This document shows, one piece after another, positions 27,305 through 35,242 of a DNA stretch of 46,497 bases (position 1 is its first letter; each line of letters opens with the position of its first letter). The DNA comes from Sphingobacteriaceae bacterium (GTDB taxonomy: Bacteria > Bacteroidota > Bacteroidia > Sphingobacteriales > Sphingobacteriaceae), in NCBI GenBank assembly GCA_014380615.1, contig JACMJM010000055.1, positions 1 through 46,497 of the forward strand, in the 5' to 3' direction. The notes under the pieces are model-generated. The model saw only the letters and a program-made list of their open reading frames with translations, had not been told where the DNA came from and searched no databases. The translations under genes were made by a program, and so were the position numbers.

Positions 27305-28130
27305 ATTTTTGTTTTAATTGAAATGTTAATAATGGCTTGATGCAATGATTTACCAGGCGCTCGGCAATACTGCCAAACAGCAATTGATTAATTCCCCTGC
27401 GTCCATTCGTTCTTATACATACCAGGTCCATTTCAGCCTCGCGGTTAAAATTTCGTACACCTTCGGCCACTTTATGGTCGCGATACAAATGTATTTCATA
27501 TTTTTCTAACTGATGTTCTTCGGCAAAGAAATTCATCTGAGCTTTAACCTGGTCCGAAGATTTTTCCTCTTCAATCGTCAGGATTTGCAATAAATGAATG
27601 GTGCTATCAAAAGCATTTGCCAGCTTTTTTATTGTGCCTATTTGTACGCCTTTTCCAAAAAGCTCAAAATCGGCAACTAACAAAATGTTTTTCAGCTCCA
27701 GCATAGGTGTTCCCGGCCTGATGGTAAGCACCGGGATTTGTACTTGTCTCGCAACATGCTGCGCCTCCGACCCGGAAATAAATTCCATAAAACCATCCGA
27801 GCCGTTTGTGCCCATCAATACTATATCCGCATTCAGCTCTGTGGCAGCCAGATTAATTTGCTCAGTTAATTTTCCAATCCGTACATACGAATCAAACTGA
27901 TATCCCTGAGATTTTAACACTTCCATTTTGCTTAATGCGGTCGACCTGTTCTTCTCCAGCCCGGCATTATTCAGGCCTTCCAGATAGTCGGAATCAGAGT
28001 CGTTTACCTGTATTACATGGACTAAATGAATTTGCAGGGCCAGTTTCTTTCCCAAAACATTCGCCATTTCTAAGGCTAAATAGCTTACATCAGAGAAATC
28101 GGTAGGAATTAGAATATTAAAAGTTTCCAT
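27297..28130 (-). CDS. Tandem universal stress protein (UspA)
   Basis: A 277-residue protein of two UspA domains (about 1-145 and 150-277). The first has the opening METFNILIPTDFSDVSYLA and LMGTNGSDGF, the second ends with CIRTNGRRGINQLLFGSIAE, a degenerate G-2x-G-9x-G(S/T) nucleotide site. I chose ATG 28130; an upstream ATG in the frame would add 17 residues with no family similarity and run into the rhodanese gene. Its role in the sulfur operon is likely regulatory but unknown. Confidence 0.85.
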   Translation of the reverse strand: METFNILIPTDFSDVSYLALEMANVLGKKLALQIHLVHVIQVNDSDSDYLEGLNNAGLEKNRSTALSKMEVLKSQGYQFDSYVRIGKLTEQINLAATELNADIVLMGTNGSDGFMEFISGSEAQHVARQVQIPVLTIRPGTPMLELKNILLVADFELFGKGVQIGTIKKLANAFDSTIHLLQILTIEEEKSSDQVKAQMNFFAEEHQLEKYEIHLYRDHKVAEGVRNFNREAEMDLVCIRTNGRRGINQLLFGSIAERLVNHCIKPLLTFQLKQKYA

Positions 28131-28155
28131 TCTTGTTGAATTTAAATTATGGCCA

Positions 28156-28476
28156 TTAGGCTGGCCAGGCTCCAATGCCACCTGTTAAATTGTATACTTT
28201 CAAGCCCAACTTTTCGAACATGGATACTGCGCTACCGCTTCTGCCGCCACTTCGGCAGAACAGAAAGTATGTTTTTTCGCTATCAAGTTTTTTAACCTGA
28301 TTCTGGAAGTCAGCGGACATTATATCCATGTTTCGGGCTCCCTTTATAGTGCCTGACGCAAATTCTCCGGCTGTCCGGACATCTACCAACTCTGCGTTGT
28401 TTGTCGTTTCAAACATACGTTTGAAGGCTTTTCCGTCTAAATCGGATTCTTTTTTTGAAAAAATGCTGTTAAACAT
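28156..28476 (-). CDS. Single-domain rhodanese
   Basis: A 106-residue cytosolic rhodanese carrying sulfur on Cys in the loop FLFCRSGGRSGSA. The GTIKGARNMDI and YNLTGGIGAW segments are typical. The start at ATG 28476 (MFNSIFSKKESD) fits family members, while an upstream frame extension to 28533 lacks similarity. It lies 35 bp after the dioxygenase gene. Confidence 0.88.
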   Translation of the reverse strand: MFNSIFSKKESDLDGKAFKRMFETTNNAELVDVRTAGEFASGTIKGARNMDIMSADFQNQVKKLDSEKTYFLFCRSGGRSGSAVSMFEKLGLKVYNLTGGIGAWPA

Positions 28477-28511
28477 GTCTTTGTCTTTTATAGTTAATGA
28501 GTATAGAGGTA

Positions 28512-29930
28512 TTAGGCCATAGTGCTTGCGCAAACGTAGGGGCTAACCTCAAATTTTCCTGATTCTTTTAGTGCCTTAAATCCGCCTTTGATATCTGTCA
28601 GATTGTTATATCCTCTTGCTCTTAATATAGAGTTGAAAATCATGGAGCGATAACCACCTGCGCAATGCACATAATAGGGCTTATTTTTGTCTATCCGGGT
28701 CATCGTCTCATTGATATAATCTAGGGCGACGTTTTCCGAATTGATAAGATGCTCTGAGTAATGCTCGGTGTTTTTCCGCACGTCGAGGATAATTGCCTCC
28801 GAACCGTTTTTTATTCTTTCGGCCAGCTCTTCGGGAGTAACAGACTCTATCCGGTCTACTTCTTTGCCGGCAGCTTTCCAGGCTTCAATTCCGCCTTTTA
28901 AGTATCCGATAGCATTGTCATAGCCCACTCTGGCTAAGCGGGTAACAACCTCTTCCTCCCGGCCTTCATCCATAATAATCAGTAATTCTTGTTTGATGTC
29001 TGGTATTAAAGTTCCTACCCAAGGGGCGAAACTCCCGTCAATTCCGATGTTGATTGAGTTCGGCACAAAACCCATCGCGAATGTCTGAGGATCTCGCGTG
29101 TCGAGTAACAAAGCTCCGGTTTCATTGGCCGCAAGTTCAAAAGCTTTTGGGTCTAAAGCTTGTGTGCCTTTTTTCAATACCGATTCAAAGCTTTCGTATC
29201 CCTCTTTATTCAGTTTAACATTTAACGGGAAGTAAGCTGGAGGAGGAGTCAATCCATTAGTCACCTCTTTAATAAATTCCTCCCTGGTCATGTTCGCCCG
29301 TAAGGCATAATTTGTTTTCTTTTGGTTGCCCAGAGTGTCTGTGGTTTCCTTACTCATGTTTTTACCACAAGCTGAGCCTGCACCATGGGCCGGATAGACA
29401 ATGATATCATCGTTTAAAGGCATTATTTTGGTCCTTAAGGAATCAAATAGCGTTCCTGCAAGTTGCTCCTGAGTCATTTCGGCGGCTTTTTGCGCTAAAT
29501 CGGGGCGGCCAACATCTCCTATAAACAAAGTATCTCCAGAGAATAAAGCACTTTCTTTGCCCTGCTCATCAACTAAAAGATAAGAGGTTGATTCCATAGT
29601 ATGGCCCGGAGTATGCAACACCCTAATGGTAATAGCACCGATTTTAAACTCTTCGCTGTCTTGGGCGATATAGGCCTCAAAGCTCGGATTGGCTTTTGGT
29701 CCATAGATAATAGGGGCACCTGTTTGTTTCGAAAGGTCCACGTGTCCCGATACAAAATCGGCATGGAAATGTGTTTCAAAAACATACTTGATAGTGGCCG
29801 CATTGGCTGTAGCTTTCTCGATATAAGGACTGACTTCGCGTAAAGGATCTATAATCGCAGCTTCGTTTCCTGATTGGATGTAATAAGCACCCTGCGCTAA
29901 ACATCCGGTGTAAATCTGTTCAATGATCAT
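28512..29930 (-). CDS. Persulfide dioxygenase-like MBL-rhodanese-rhodanese protein
   Basis: A ~472-residue protein with a metallo-beta-lactamase domain (1-~230) and two rhodanese domains (~260-360 and ~370-472). The iron-site motifs THFHADFVSGH (53-63), TPGHT and FSGDTLFIGDVGRPDL match ETHE1/CstB-type persulfide dioxygenases, which turn persulfide into sulfite. The first rhodanese has IIMDEGREEEV where its Cys should be and is probably inactive; the second has an intact CAGGYRS loop. This layout is like CstB. I start at ATG 29930; ATG 29954 would add eight residues. Confidence 0.88.
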   Translation of the reverse strand: MIIEQIYTGCLAQGAYYIQSGNEAAIIDPLREVSPYIEKATANAATIKYVFETHFHADFVSGHVDLSKQTGAPIIYGPKANPSFEAYIAQDSEEFKIGAITIRVLHTPGHTMESTSYLLVDEQGKESALFSGDTLFIGDVGRPDLAQKAAEMTQEQLAGTLFDSLRTKIMPLNDDIIVYPAHGAGSACGKNMSKETTDTLGNQKKTNYALRANMTREEFIKEVTNGLTPPPAYFPLNVKLNKEGYESFESVLKKGTQALDPKAFELAANETGALLLDTRDPQTFAMGFVPNSINIGIDGSFAPWVGTLIPDIKQELLIIMDEGREEEVVTRLARVGYDNAIGYLKGGIEAWKAAGKEVDRIESVTPEELAERIKNGSEAIILDVRKNTEHYSEHLINSENVALDYINETMTRIDKNKPYYVHCAGGYRSMIFNSILRARGYNNLTDIKGGFKALKESGKFEVSPYVCASTMA

Positions 29931-29994
29931 ATCTTTATTATTCTTTAATTTCATTTTGATGATGCAAATTTCGGGGTCTTTTAAAGCCCTGACG

Positions 29995-30008
29995 GTGACT
30001 TTAGTTAC
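29995..30008. promoter_or_regulatory. CRP-like operator 3 (internal, dioxygenase gene)
   Basis: GTGACTTTAGTTAC (one mismatch from GTGAC-N4-GTCAC) lies in the TauE-dioxygenase gap. On the minus strand TTTG at 29968-29965 follows exactly 26 nt after it. It suggests a second promoter inside the operon. Confidence 0.6.
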
Positions 30009-30016
30009 ATAAGAAA

Positions 30017-30811
30017 TTAACTCCCCACTTCTTTGATAATGATGTAAATACCCATAACAAGCACAAACCAACCAAATCCTTTTTTTAGTTTATCGCCCGG
30101 AATTTTCTTGCTCAAAAACCCGCCAACGAATATTCCGGCAGCGGCAATTGCGGTTATGGTGAGAAGAAACCCCCATTTGATATTGAAGTGCCCAAGATCA
30201 CCCGCAAAACCGAACAAAGAATTCATAGCTATAATGGCAAGAGATGTCCCTACCGCTTTTTTCATCGGAAGCTTGATCAGAAAAACTAATGCCGGAATTA
30301 ATAGAAAACCGCCACCCGCACCAAGCAAACCTGTAACCAGTCCGATGCCTATACCATAGCCGAGAAGTTTGAAGAATTTTATACAGTCGGAACATTCTTT
30401 TTCGTACCCGGCAGTGTTTTTATCCAGGATCATACTGATAGAGGCCACCAACATTAGTAATCCGAATAGAACCATTGTGAGGAAGGATTCTGTAACTGTA
30501 AATCCCTGGATTGTTATTATTTCTTTAGGGATAATCGGAACGAGGAATTTTCGCGTCGCAAAAACAGTGATAACTGAAGCTGAACCGAAAAAAAGTGATG
30601 CTTTTAAACTCACTAATCCTTGGCGGAAATAACTCAATGAACCGATGAGGCTGGTTGAACCAACGATAAAAAGAGAGTAAGATGTTGCCAGCAATGGCTG
30701 TACTCCAAACAGATACACCATTACCGGCACGGTAAGAATTGAGCCTCCGCCACCTATTAATCCCAAAGAGATTCCGATTAACGCCGACGCAAAATATCCA
30801 AATAGTTCCAT
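30017..30811 (-). CDS. TauE/SafE-family sulfite exporter
   Basis: A 264-residue inner-membrane protein with about eight helices. Two mirror motifs, GLIGGGGSILTVPVMVY and GLLGAGGGFLLIPALVF, mark the TauE/SafE fold. Family members export sulfite, sulfonates or related anions. Lying directly before the persulfide dioxygenase gene, it probably exports the sulfite made by that enzyme, as in the S. aureus cst operon. I start at ATG 30811; the upstream in-frame extension to 30865 crosses the operator. Confidence 0.85.
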   Translation of the reverse strand: MELFGYFASALIGISLGLIGGGGSILTVPVMVYLFGVQPLLATSYSLFIVGSTSLIGSLSYFRQGLVSLKASLFFGSASVITVFATRKFLVPIIPKEIITIQGFTVTESFLTMVLFGLLMLVASISMILDKNTAGYEKECSDCIKFFKLLGYGIGIGLVTGLLGAGGGFLLIPALVFLIKLPMKKAVGTSLAIIAMNSLFGFAGDLGHFNIKWGFLLTITAIAAAGIFVGGFLSKKIPGDKLKKGFGWFVLVMGIYIIIKEVGS

Positions 30812-30858
30812 AATTCCGTTTGATACTACAAAAGTGATGCTTAGAATTTTGGGAGTTT

Positions 30859-30872
30859 GTGACAAAAGTCAC
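30859..30872. promoter_or_regulatory. CRP-like operator 4 (TauE operon)
   Basis: GTGACAAAAGTCAC (GTGA-N6-TCAC), perfect in the half-sites. On the minus strand TTTG (30832-30829) follows 26 nt after it, and the TauE ATG is at 30811. The sequence following on that strand starts AAACTCCC, as the one after operator 1 contains AACTCCC at nearly the same position. Confidence 0.75.
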
Positions 30873-30885
30873 CGGGCCTGGGTTG

Positions 30886-31341
30886 CTATAGAAAAGGAAA
30901 AAATCGCCAGCTCTGTTTCTGATAATCTTTATAGTCGGGAAACTTTTCCGTTAGCAGCTTTTCTTCATAGGTTGTTTTGAAATAGAACAGCAAAAGCAAA
31001 AGGAGAGCAATAAAGAGCTTGAACAAACTTGCTTCCCACAAAGCATAACCGAAGAAAAAAAGAAGCAGTCCGGTGTAAGCAGGATGTCTTACCTTCTTAT
31101 ACAGGCCGGTTTGTATAAGTGTGCCATCGGCGAGGGGTGAAGGAAAGGGACTTAAGTTTCTTTTTAGCTGTAGTACGGCAAGTATCGCCAGCAACAAACC
31201 AATAAGGGCTAAAGCTAATGAAGGAAGTTTTATCCAAAAAGGAAGATGCCATTCCTGATCAAACGGCACCAGAAAAAATATAATAAAAAGCAAAAACTGA
31301 AGGCCGACGAATAGGATATCTTTTGCTGTCAAAGTTTTCAT
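30886..31341 (-). CDS. Isoprenylcysteine methyltransferase-family membrane protein
   Basis: A 151-residue protein with four membrane helices (about 10-25, 37-56, 84-103, 105-118) and the family motif RHPAYTGLLLFFFGYAL, followed by EEKLLTEKFPDYKDY. These enzymes methylate small molecules or protein ends using S-adenosylmethionine; the substrate is unknown. It is 46 bp downstream of the TlpA-like gene, probably in one operon. I prefer the second codon (ATG 31341) over the preceding TTG. Confidence 0.8.
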   Translation of the reverse strand: MKTLTAKDILFVGLQFLLFIIFFLVPFDQEWHLPFWIKLPSLALALIGLLLAILAVLQLKRNLSPFPSPLADGTLIQTGLYKKVRHPAYTGLLLFFFGYALWEASLFKLFIALLLLLLFYFKTTYEEKLLTEKFPDYKDYQKQSWRFFPFL

Positions 31342-31387
31342 CAACTCAATATAGGGTGTTAGAGTGTGAATGTCTCAGGTTTTATCG

Positions 31388-32008
31388 CTATTTACGTGTT
31401 AATTCCTTAAAAAACTTCATAGTTTCCGGGTTCATATAATCTGCGCCACCTTCATGCCGGGTAACAACTCGGCCTTCTTTGTCTATTATTACTGTTGTTG
31501 GGATAGAACCTGACAAGAGTTCTTGCGGGACTGAACTAACGGCGGTATACACAGGCAGGTCGTACTTGTTATTCTCCATAAATTTGTTCGACTTCTTATA
31601 ATTATCGTCCACATCTACCATCAGGAAAAGTATTTCGGTATCGTTAAATTGTTTCTTGAGGGTATTGATTGACGGCATTTCCTGAATGCAGGGAGGGCAC
31701 CATGTAGCCCAAAAGTTGATAAAGAGTACCTTTCCTTTTTGTTTGGAAATGTCAATCGTTTTTCCGTTGCCGTCTTTGAATACTACGGAGGGTGCGGTAG
31801 GAAATTCTGTTCCGGTGTCCGTACCCCCATTGTTAACCGCTTGAGCGGAATCCGGTGATCGTTTGTCAAAACCACCAGCGGGTTTGTTGATGTCGTTTTT
31901 TAGGCTGCCGAATAAAAGAGCCTTCGCATCCGGGTTTAAGATAATGCCTGCGATAAGTATGATTATAGCAGAAAAAATAACTGCCTTAGAAATGATTTTA
32001 GATTTCAT
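31388..32008 (-). CDS. TlpA-type periplasmic thiol-disulfide protein
   Basis: A 206-residue membrane-anchored thioredoxin-fold protein. The N-terminal helix (about 6-25) anchors it to the periplasm, a Ser/Asn-rich linker follows, then the thioredoxin fold with active site WATWCPPC and cis-Pro segment SGSIPTTVIID. It likely reduces periplasmic disulfides or persulfides. I start at ATG 32008 (MKSKIISKAVIF); earlier in-frame starts lack similarity. A full -7 box (TACGTTTG, minus strand 32079-32072) lies upstream, with no CRP-like site at the usual place. Confidence 0.85.
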   Translation of the reverse strand: MKSKIISKAVIFSAIIILIAGIILNPDAKALLFGSLKNDINKPAGGFDKRSPDSAQAVNNGGTDTGTEFPTAPSVVFKDGNGKTIDISKQKGKVLFINFWATWCPPCIQEMPSINTLKKQFNDTEILFLMVDVDDNYKKSNKFMENNKYDLPVYTAVSSVPQELLSGSIPTTVIIDKEGRVVTRHEGGADYMNPETMKFFKELTRK

Positions 32009-32071
32009 TTTAGAGATGTCTATAATGGCTCTGCTGAGCCGTGCGAAATGAGTTGAATAATTAAGCCGGGC

Positions 32072-32079
32072 CAAACGTA
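32072..32079 (-). promoter_or_regulatory. -7 box (TACGTTTG) of the TlpA gene
   Basis: A full TAnnTTTG match on the minus strand, 63 nt before the ATG. The leader contains a small hairpin, GGCTC-TGCT-GAGCC (32024-32037). Confidence 0.5.
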
Positions 32080-32234
32080 GCGCAGCCATTGAAAACCTGG
32101 AATGTTTCAGATAGTAGATTTTTTAGGAAATCAAGGCTGATACCGAGCGGATGTTTACAGAAAAGCTTTTGAGCCGGTTAATCATTAATTCTTTTAGGGT
32201 CTCTTATCCGTGATTATTAACGGGTTAAAAGCGA

Positions 32235-32531
32235 TTAAGTATATTTCTCCAGCAATACTTTTAATTGCGAAGCCTGCATTACTCCGGATTGACGCCATTT
32301 AGTTTCTCCGTTTTTGAATATAATCAAGGTAGGAACTCCCTGAACATTATAAGCCTGTGCCACTTCCGGATTTTTGTCTACATCTACTTTCAAAATTGTT
32401 GCGTTTTCGCCAACCATTCCTTTCAACTGGCCCAGAATAGGTGCCATCATTTTACAGGGGCCGCACCATTCTGCCGAAAAGTCAACCAGAACAGGTTTAT
32501 CAGAGTTTATGATTTCAAAAAATGTTGCCAT
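32235..32531 (-). CDS. trxA: Thioredoxin
   Basis: A 98-residue thioredoxin. The active site WCGPCK holds Cys23 and Cys26, and [12 protein letters not shown] carries the cis-proline. It probably reduces persulfides and disulfides made in the sulfur pathway. It lies 14 bp after the small membrane protein gene and shares its operator-controlled promoter. Confidence 0.93.
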   Translation of the reverse strand: MATFFEIINSDKPVLVDFSAEWCGPCKMMAPILGQLKGMVGENATILKVDVDKNPEVAQAYNVQGVPTLIIFKNGETKWRQSGVMQASQLKVLLEKYT

Positions 32532-32545
32532 ATCTTTACCCTTTT

Positions 32546-32800
32546 TTATTTACCCTTAATTTCTTCAAATTCAACATTCTCGGTTTTGCCGGAATTCTGC
32601 TTTCTCGGGGCTGTATTACATGCGCTGGTTCCGCAACAAGTAGCGTTATCCAAGGCTTGAAAAACAAACAAACCTGCCAGTATTCCCAGCAATCCGTTTT
32701 GTAATTCGAAAGCCTGATAGGCGGCAATTAGTCCTATTGCCAGCCTTAACAACCTCATGAAATTCCAGCCTGTGAATATTGATTTTCTAAGTGTTTCCAT
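32546..32800 (-). CDS. Small YgaP-like/DUF2892-type membrane protein
   Basis: An 84-residue protein with one or two hydrophobic segments (about 15-46, [31 protein letters not shown]), then a Cys-rich element [12 protein letters not shown] (three Cys) and a polar tail. It resembles the membrane part found with rhodanese domains (YgaP-type, DUF2892). The Cys cluster and the trxA and operator context point to a thiol or persulfide task at the membrane. Start chosen at ATG 32800. Confidence 0.7.
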   Translation of the reverse strand: METLRKSIFTGWNFMRLLRLAIGLIAAYQAFELQNGLLGILAGLFVFQALDNATCCGTSACNTAPRKQNSGKTENVEFEEIKGK

Positions 32801-32850
32801 TTCTATCACGTTTTCTTATCCAAATGTCAGTAGAATAGAAGCGAATCATT

Positions 32851-32864
32851 GTGACAATTGTCAC
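32851..32864. promoter_or_regulatory. CRP-like operator 5 (trxA operon)
   Basis: GTGACAATTGTCAC, extending to a perfect 16-bp palindrome TGTGACAATTGTCACA (32850-32865). On the minus strand TTTG (32824-32821) follows 26 nt later, and the ATG is at 32800. It also lies 35 bp after the crp gene stop. Confidence 0.78.
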
Positions 32865-32899
32865 AGAGGAAATGAGCTGTTACAGGGCCGGAATTGATA

Positions 32900-33544
32900 T
32901 TACCTGTTCCACTCGATGTAATTTCGGTGTAACAGCAAATCTCCCCGCTGCTCCATTTTCTTCAATAGGCGCGAAATCACTTCGCGAGAGGTACTTAGAT
33001 CGTTAGCAATTTCCTGATGAGTTATGTTCAGTTCACGGCTGCGCAATTTCTCATGTTGTTTTTTTAGGTAAAACTCAAGCCGCTGATCCATGCTTTTAAA
33101 AGCGATGTTATCTACCATTAAAAGCAATTCCTCATAGCGATTGCGATAGGTTTCCAGCACAAAGTAATACCAGGTTTTGTATTCTCTCATCAGTTCATCC
33201 ATCAACTGTATCGGGATAAGTAAGGCCACCGTATTTTCTACTGCTTTTGCCATTACCTCACTTGTTTCTTGTTTCGCCGCACAAATCATAGATAAAGCGC
33301 AAGCACCCCCAGGTTCAATGTAATACATAAAAAACTCATCACCATCTTCACCCTGGCGGTAAAGCTTCACCCGTCCTTCCACAATAAGCATGGTAGAACG
33401 AAAGTATTGTCCCGGAGTCATTAAAACTTCTCCTGCTTCAAAGCTTTTAATAGAACAATTAGCAATCAGCTTTTCTTTTAGTGACGGTTCAAACTGAGGG
33501 AATAATTGGTTGAGATATTGGGGTACTGTTAATTCATGGGCCAT
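32900..33544 (-). CDS. Crp/Fnr-family transcription regulator
   Basis: A 214-residue regulator: an N-terminal cyclic-nucleotide-binding-type beta-barrel (about 15-120), a long dimerisation helix (125-150), and a C-terminal winged helix. The recognition helix has STSREVISRLLKKM, with Arg-Glu...Arg placed like R180, E181 and R185 of E. coli CRP, which read GTGA. The ligand pocket lacks the usual cAMP phosphate signature (no RSA-type segment; GGACALSMICAAKQ instead). It has three Cys (30, 82, 88), none in an Fnr-type iron-sulfur cluster pattern. Start at ATG 33544; a full -7 box TAACTTTG ends 3 nt before it. Confidence 0.9.
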   Translation of the reverse strand: MAHELTVPQYLNQLFPQFEPSLKEKLIANCSIKSFEAGEVLMTPGQYFRSTMLIVEGRVKLYRQGEDGDEFFMYYIEPGGACALSMICAAKQETSEVMAKAVENTVALLIPIQLMDELMREYKTWYYFVLETYRNRYEELLLMVDNIAFKSMDQRLEFYLKKQHEKLRSRELNITHQEIANDLSTSREVISRLLKKMEQRGDLLLHRNYIEWNR

Positions 33545-33547
33545 AAA

Positions 33548-33555
33548 CAAAGTTA
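33548..33555 (-). promoter_or_regulatory. -7 box (TAACTTTG) of the crp gene
   Basis: A full TAnnTTTG match on the minus strand, ending 3 nt before the ATG, so the transcript would begin at the start codon. No CRP-like site lies at the expected distance upstream, so this promoter does not share the geometry of the five operators. Confidence 0.6.
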
Positions 33556-33694
33556 GGAGAAAATATCCCGATCACAGAAGACGTTTGTTTAATTGCGACA
33601 TCTGGACAGTCATAACGTAATTGGATATACTTTCTTAAGTGGGAAAGATAAACCAATGCCATAAATAAGCGATTGTGGTGTCTTAGCTATTCCT

Positions 33695-35242
33695 TTAAGA
33701 TATATCAACTTTCTGCAGCCTTTTACTCGCCGGTCCTGTAAGCACCTCACCGTTTACGTCAAATCGCCCTCCGTGACATGGGCAATCCCAGCTCTTTTCG
33801 GCGTTGTTCCAGTTTACAATACATTTAGCATGAGTACACACCGGATTGAGAGCATGAATTTGACCGTCTTCTCCTTTGTAGATTGCTAATTTTTCCTTGT
33901 TATACTCTACAACGGCTCCACCACCTAATGGTATTTCGTTGAGCGATTGAATATCTTGAGCTGATAAGCGGTCGGCAACAAAACGGTAAGCTACGTCTGC
34001 GTTTTCTTTTACAAATTCGGCGAAGCCGGCAATCGGTTTGATACGCCCGGGTTCAAATAAATTTGCATAAGTATTTTTTTCACCTAATAGTAAATCCTTT
34101 AATATCTTTCCGGAAATACTTCCCAATGTGATCCCGTTTCCACCAAAGCCGGTAGCAACATACACATCGTTATCAAATCCCGGAAGCTTGCCAATATAGG
34201 GTAAGCCATCAGCAGGAACATAATATTGCGCCGACCAGCGATATGCTACAGATGCTCCCGGATAGTATTGCGATACATAGTCTTCTAAAGATGAAAAAGA
34301 TTCTTCGGGACTGCCATGGCCCGTTTTGTGATCGTCGCCACCGATGACGAGGTATTTCTCGCCGTTTGCCTCATGTGTTCTGAAATAGTGGTAGGGATCT
34401 TTGCAGTCATAAGCCAAATCTGTTGGATAATTATCCTGAGGTAATTTTACTCCCAAAGCATAACTTCTATACGGTGCACATCTAAAATGCAGTAGGTTTA
34501 TCCCCGGAGGAATATGTGTTGCATAGGCTACCTTCTTAGCGTTGATTTTAAAATCTCCGGCTGCCGCAATATGGACACCGTCTTTCTTTTCAACGGATTT
34601 TACCATCGTGTTCTGTGCAATTTTACCGCCACGCTTTAAAAACTGTTCCGCAAGCGCATAAATGTATTTTAAAGGATGGATTTGTGCCTGTTGGTCGAAT
34701 ACAATGGCTTTTTTAAAAGGTACAGAAACAGGGATACTATCGCTAACTGTTACTGATACTCCGGCCTTTTGCGAGGCTTGTAAAATCTTATCCAATTCCT
34801 CAGCTTCTTTGTCAAGTTCGGCATACAAGTATCCTTTTTTATATGCGAAGCCGCAATCGATCTGATACCGCCCTACAAAATCAGCAATCGTATTAATAGC
34901 TTCTCTGCAGGCTTGAGCAACTAGTTTCGAGCCCTCCTCGCCAAAGTCTTTTTCGATGTAATTGTAAGAATTATCGAGAAATGTATTGAGATGCGCAGTG
35001 GTTCCGCCCGTTGTGCCGAAGCCAATGGTATGAGCTTCTGCAAGGATACAATTCTGTCCCGACTCTTGTAAAAGAAGCGCGGTTGTGAGGCCCGTGATTC
35101 CGCCTCCGATAATTAAAACATCGAATAAAGTATCGGGATTGAAATCTGATACGTTTTGAAGCTTTTCAATGCTTGATTGCCAGATGCTTTCGGTTTTCGC
35201 GTCTCTGGGGACGTTGGTTGTGGTTTTATCAGATGTTTCCAT
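33695..35242 (-). CDS. FAD-dependent oxidoreductase with C-terminal Rieske domain
   Basis: A 515-residue fusion. Residues ~40-400 are a DAO-type FAD oxidoreductase (VLIIGGGITGLTTALLLQESG at about 43-63; YVATGFGGNGITLG near the end). Residues ~420-515 are a Rieske domain with CTHAKCIVNW and CPCHGGRF (CxH...CxxH). Such fusions may oxidise amines or quinol-linked substrates and pass electrons through the 2Fe-2S cluster; the substrate is unknown. A -7 box TAGGTTTG (minus strand 35281-35274) lies 31 nt upstream; no CRP-like operator is seen there. It follows the Ldh gene on the same strand, after an 87-bp gap. Confidence 0.85.
   Translation of the reverse strand: METSDKTTTNVPRDAKTESIWQSSIEKLQNVSDFNPDTLFDVLIIGGGITGLTTALLLQESGQNCILAEAHTIGFGTTGGTTAHLNTFLDNSYNYIEKDFGEEGSKLVAQACREAINTIADFVGRYQIDCGFAYKKGYLYAELDKEAEELDKILQASQKAGVSVTVSDSIPVSVPFKKAIVFDQQAQIHPLKYIYALAEQFLKRGGKIAQNTMVKSVEKKDGVHIAAAGDFKINAKKVAYATHIPPGINLLHFRCAPYRSYALGVKLPQDNYPTDLAYDCKDPYHYFRTHEANGEKYLVIGGDDHKTGHGSPEESFSSLEDYVSQYYPGASVAYRWSAQYYVPADGLPYIGKLPGFDNDVYVATGFGGNGITLGSISGKILKDLLLGEKNTYANLFEPGRIKPIAGFAEFVKENADVAYRFVADRLSAQDIQSLNEIPLGGGAVVEYNKEKLAIYKGEDGQIHALNPVCTHAKCIVNWNNAEKSWDCPCHGGRFDVNGEVLTGPASKRLQKVDIS

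Noticed and set aside
33578..33591. CRP-like autoregulatory operator upstream of crp
   Set aside because: At the predicted distance from the -7 box the sequence shows no GTGA-N6-TCAC pattern.
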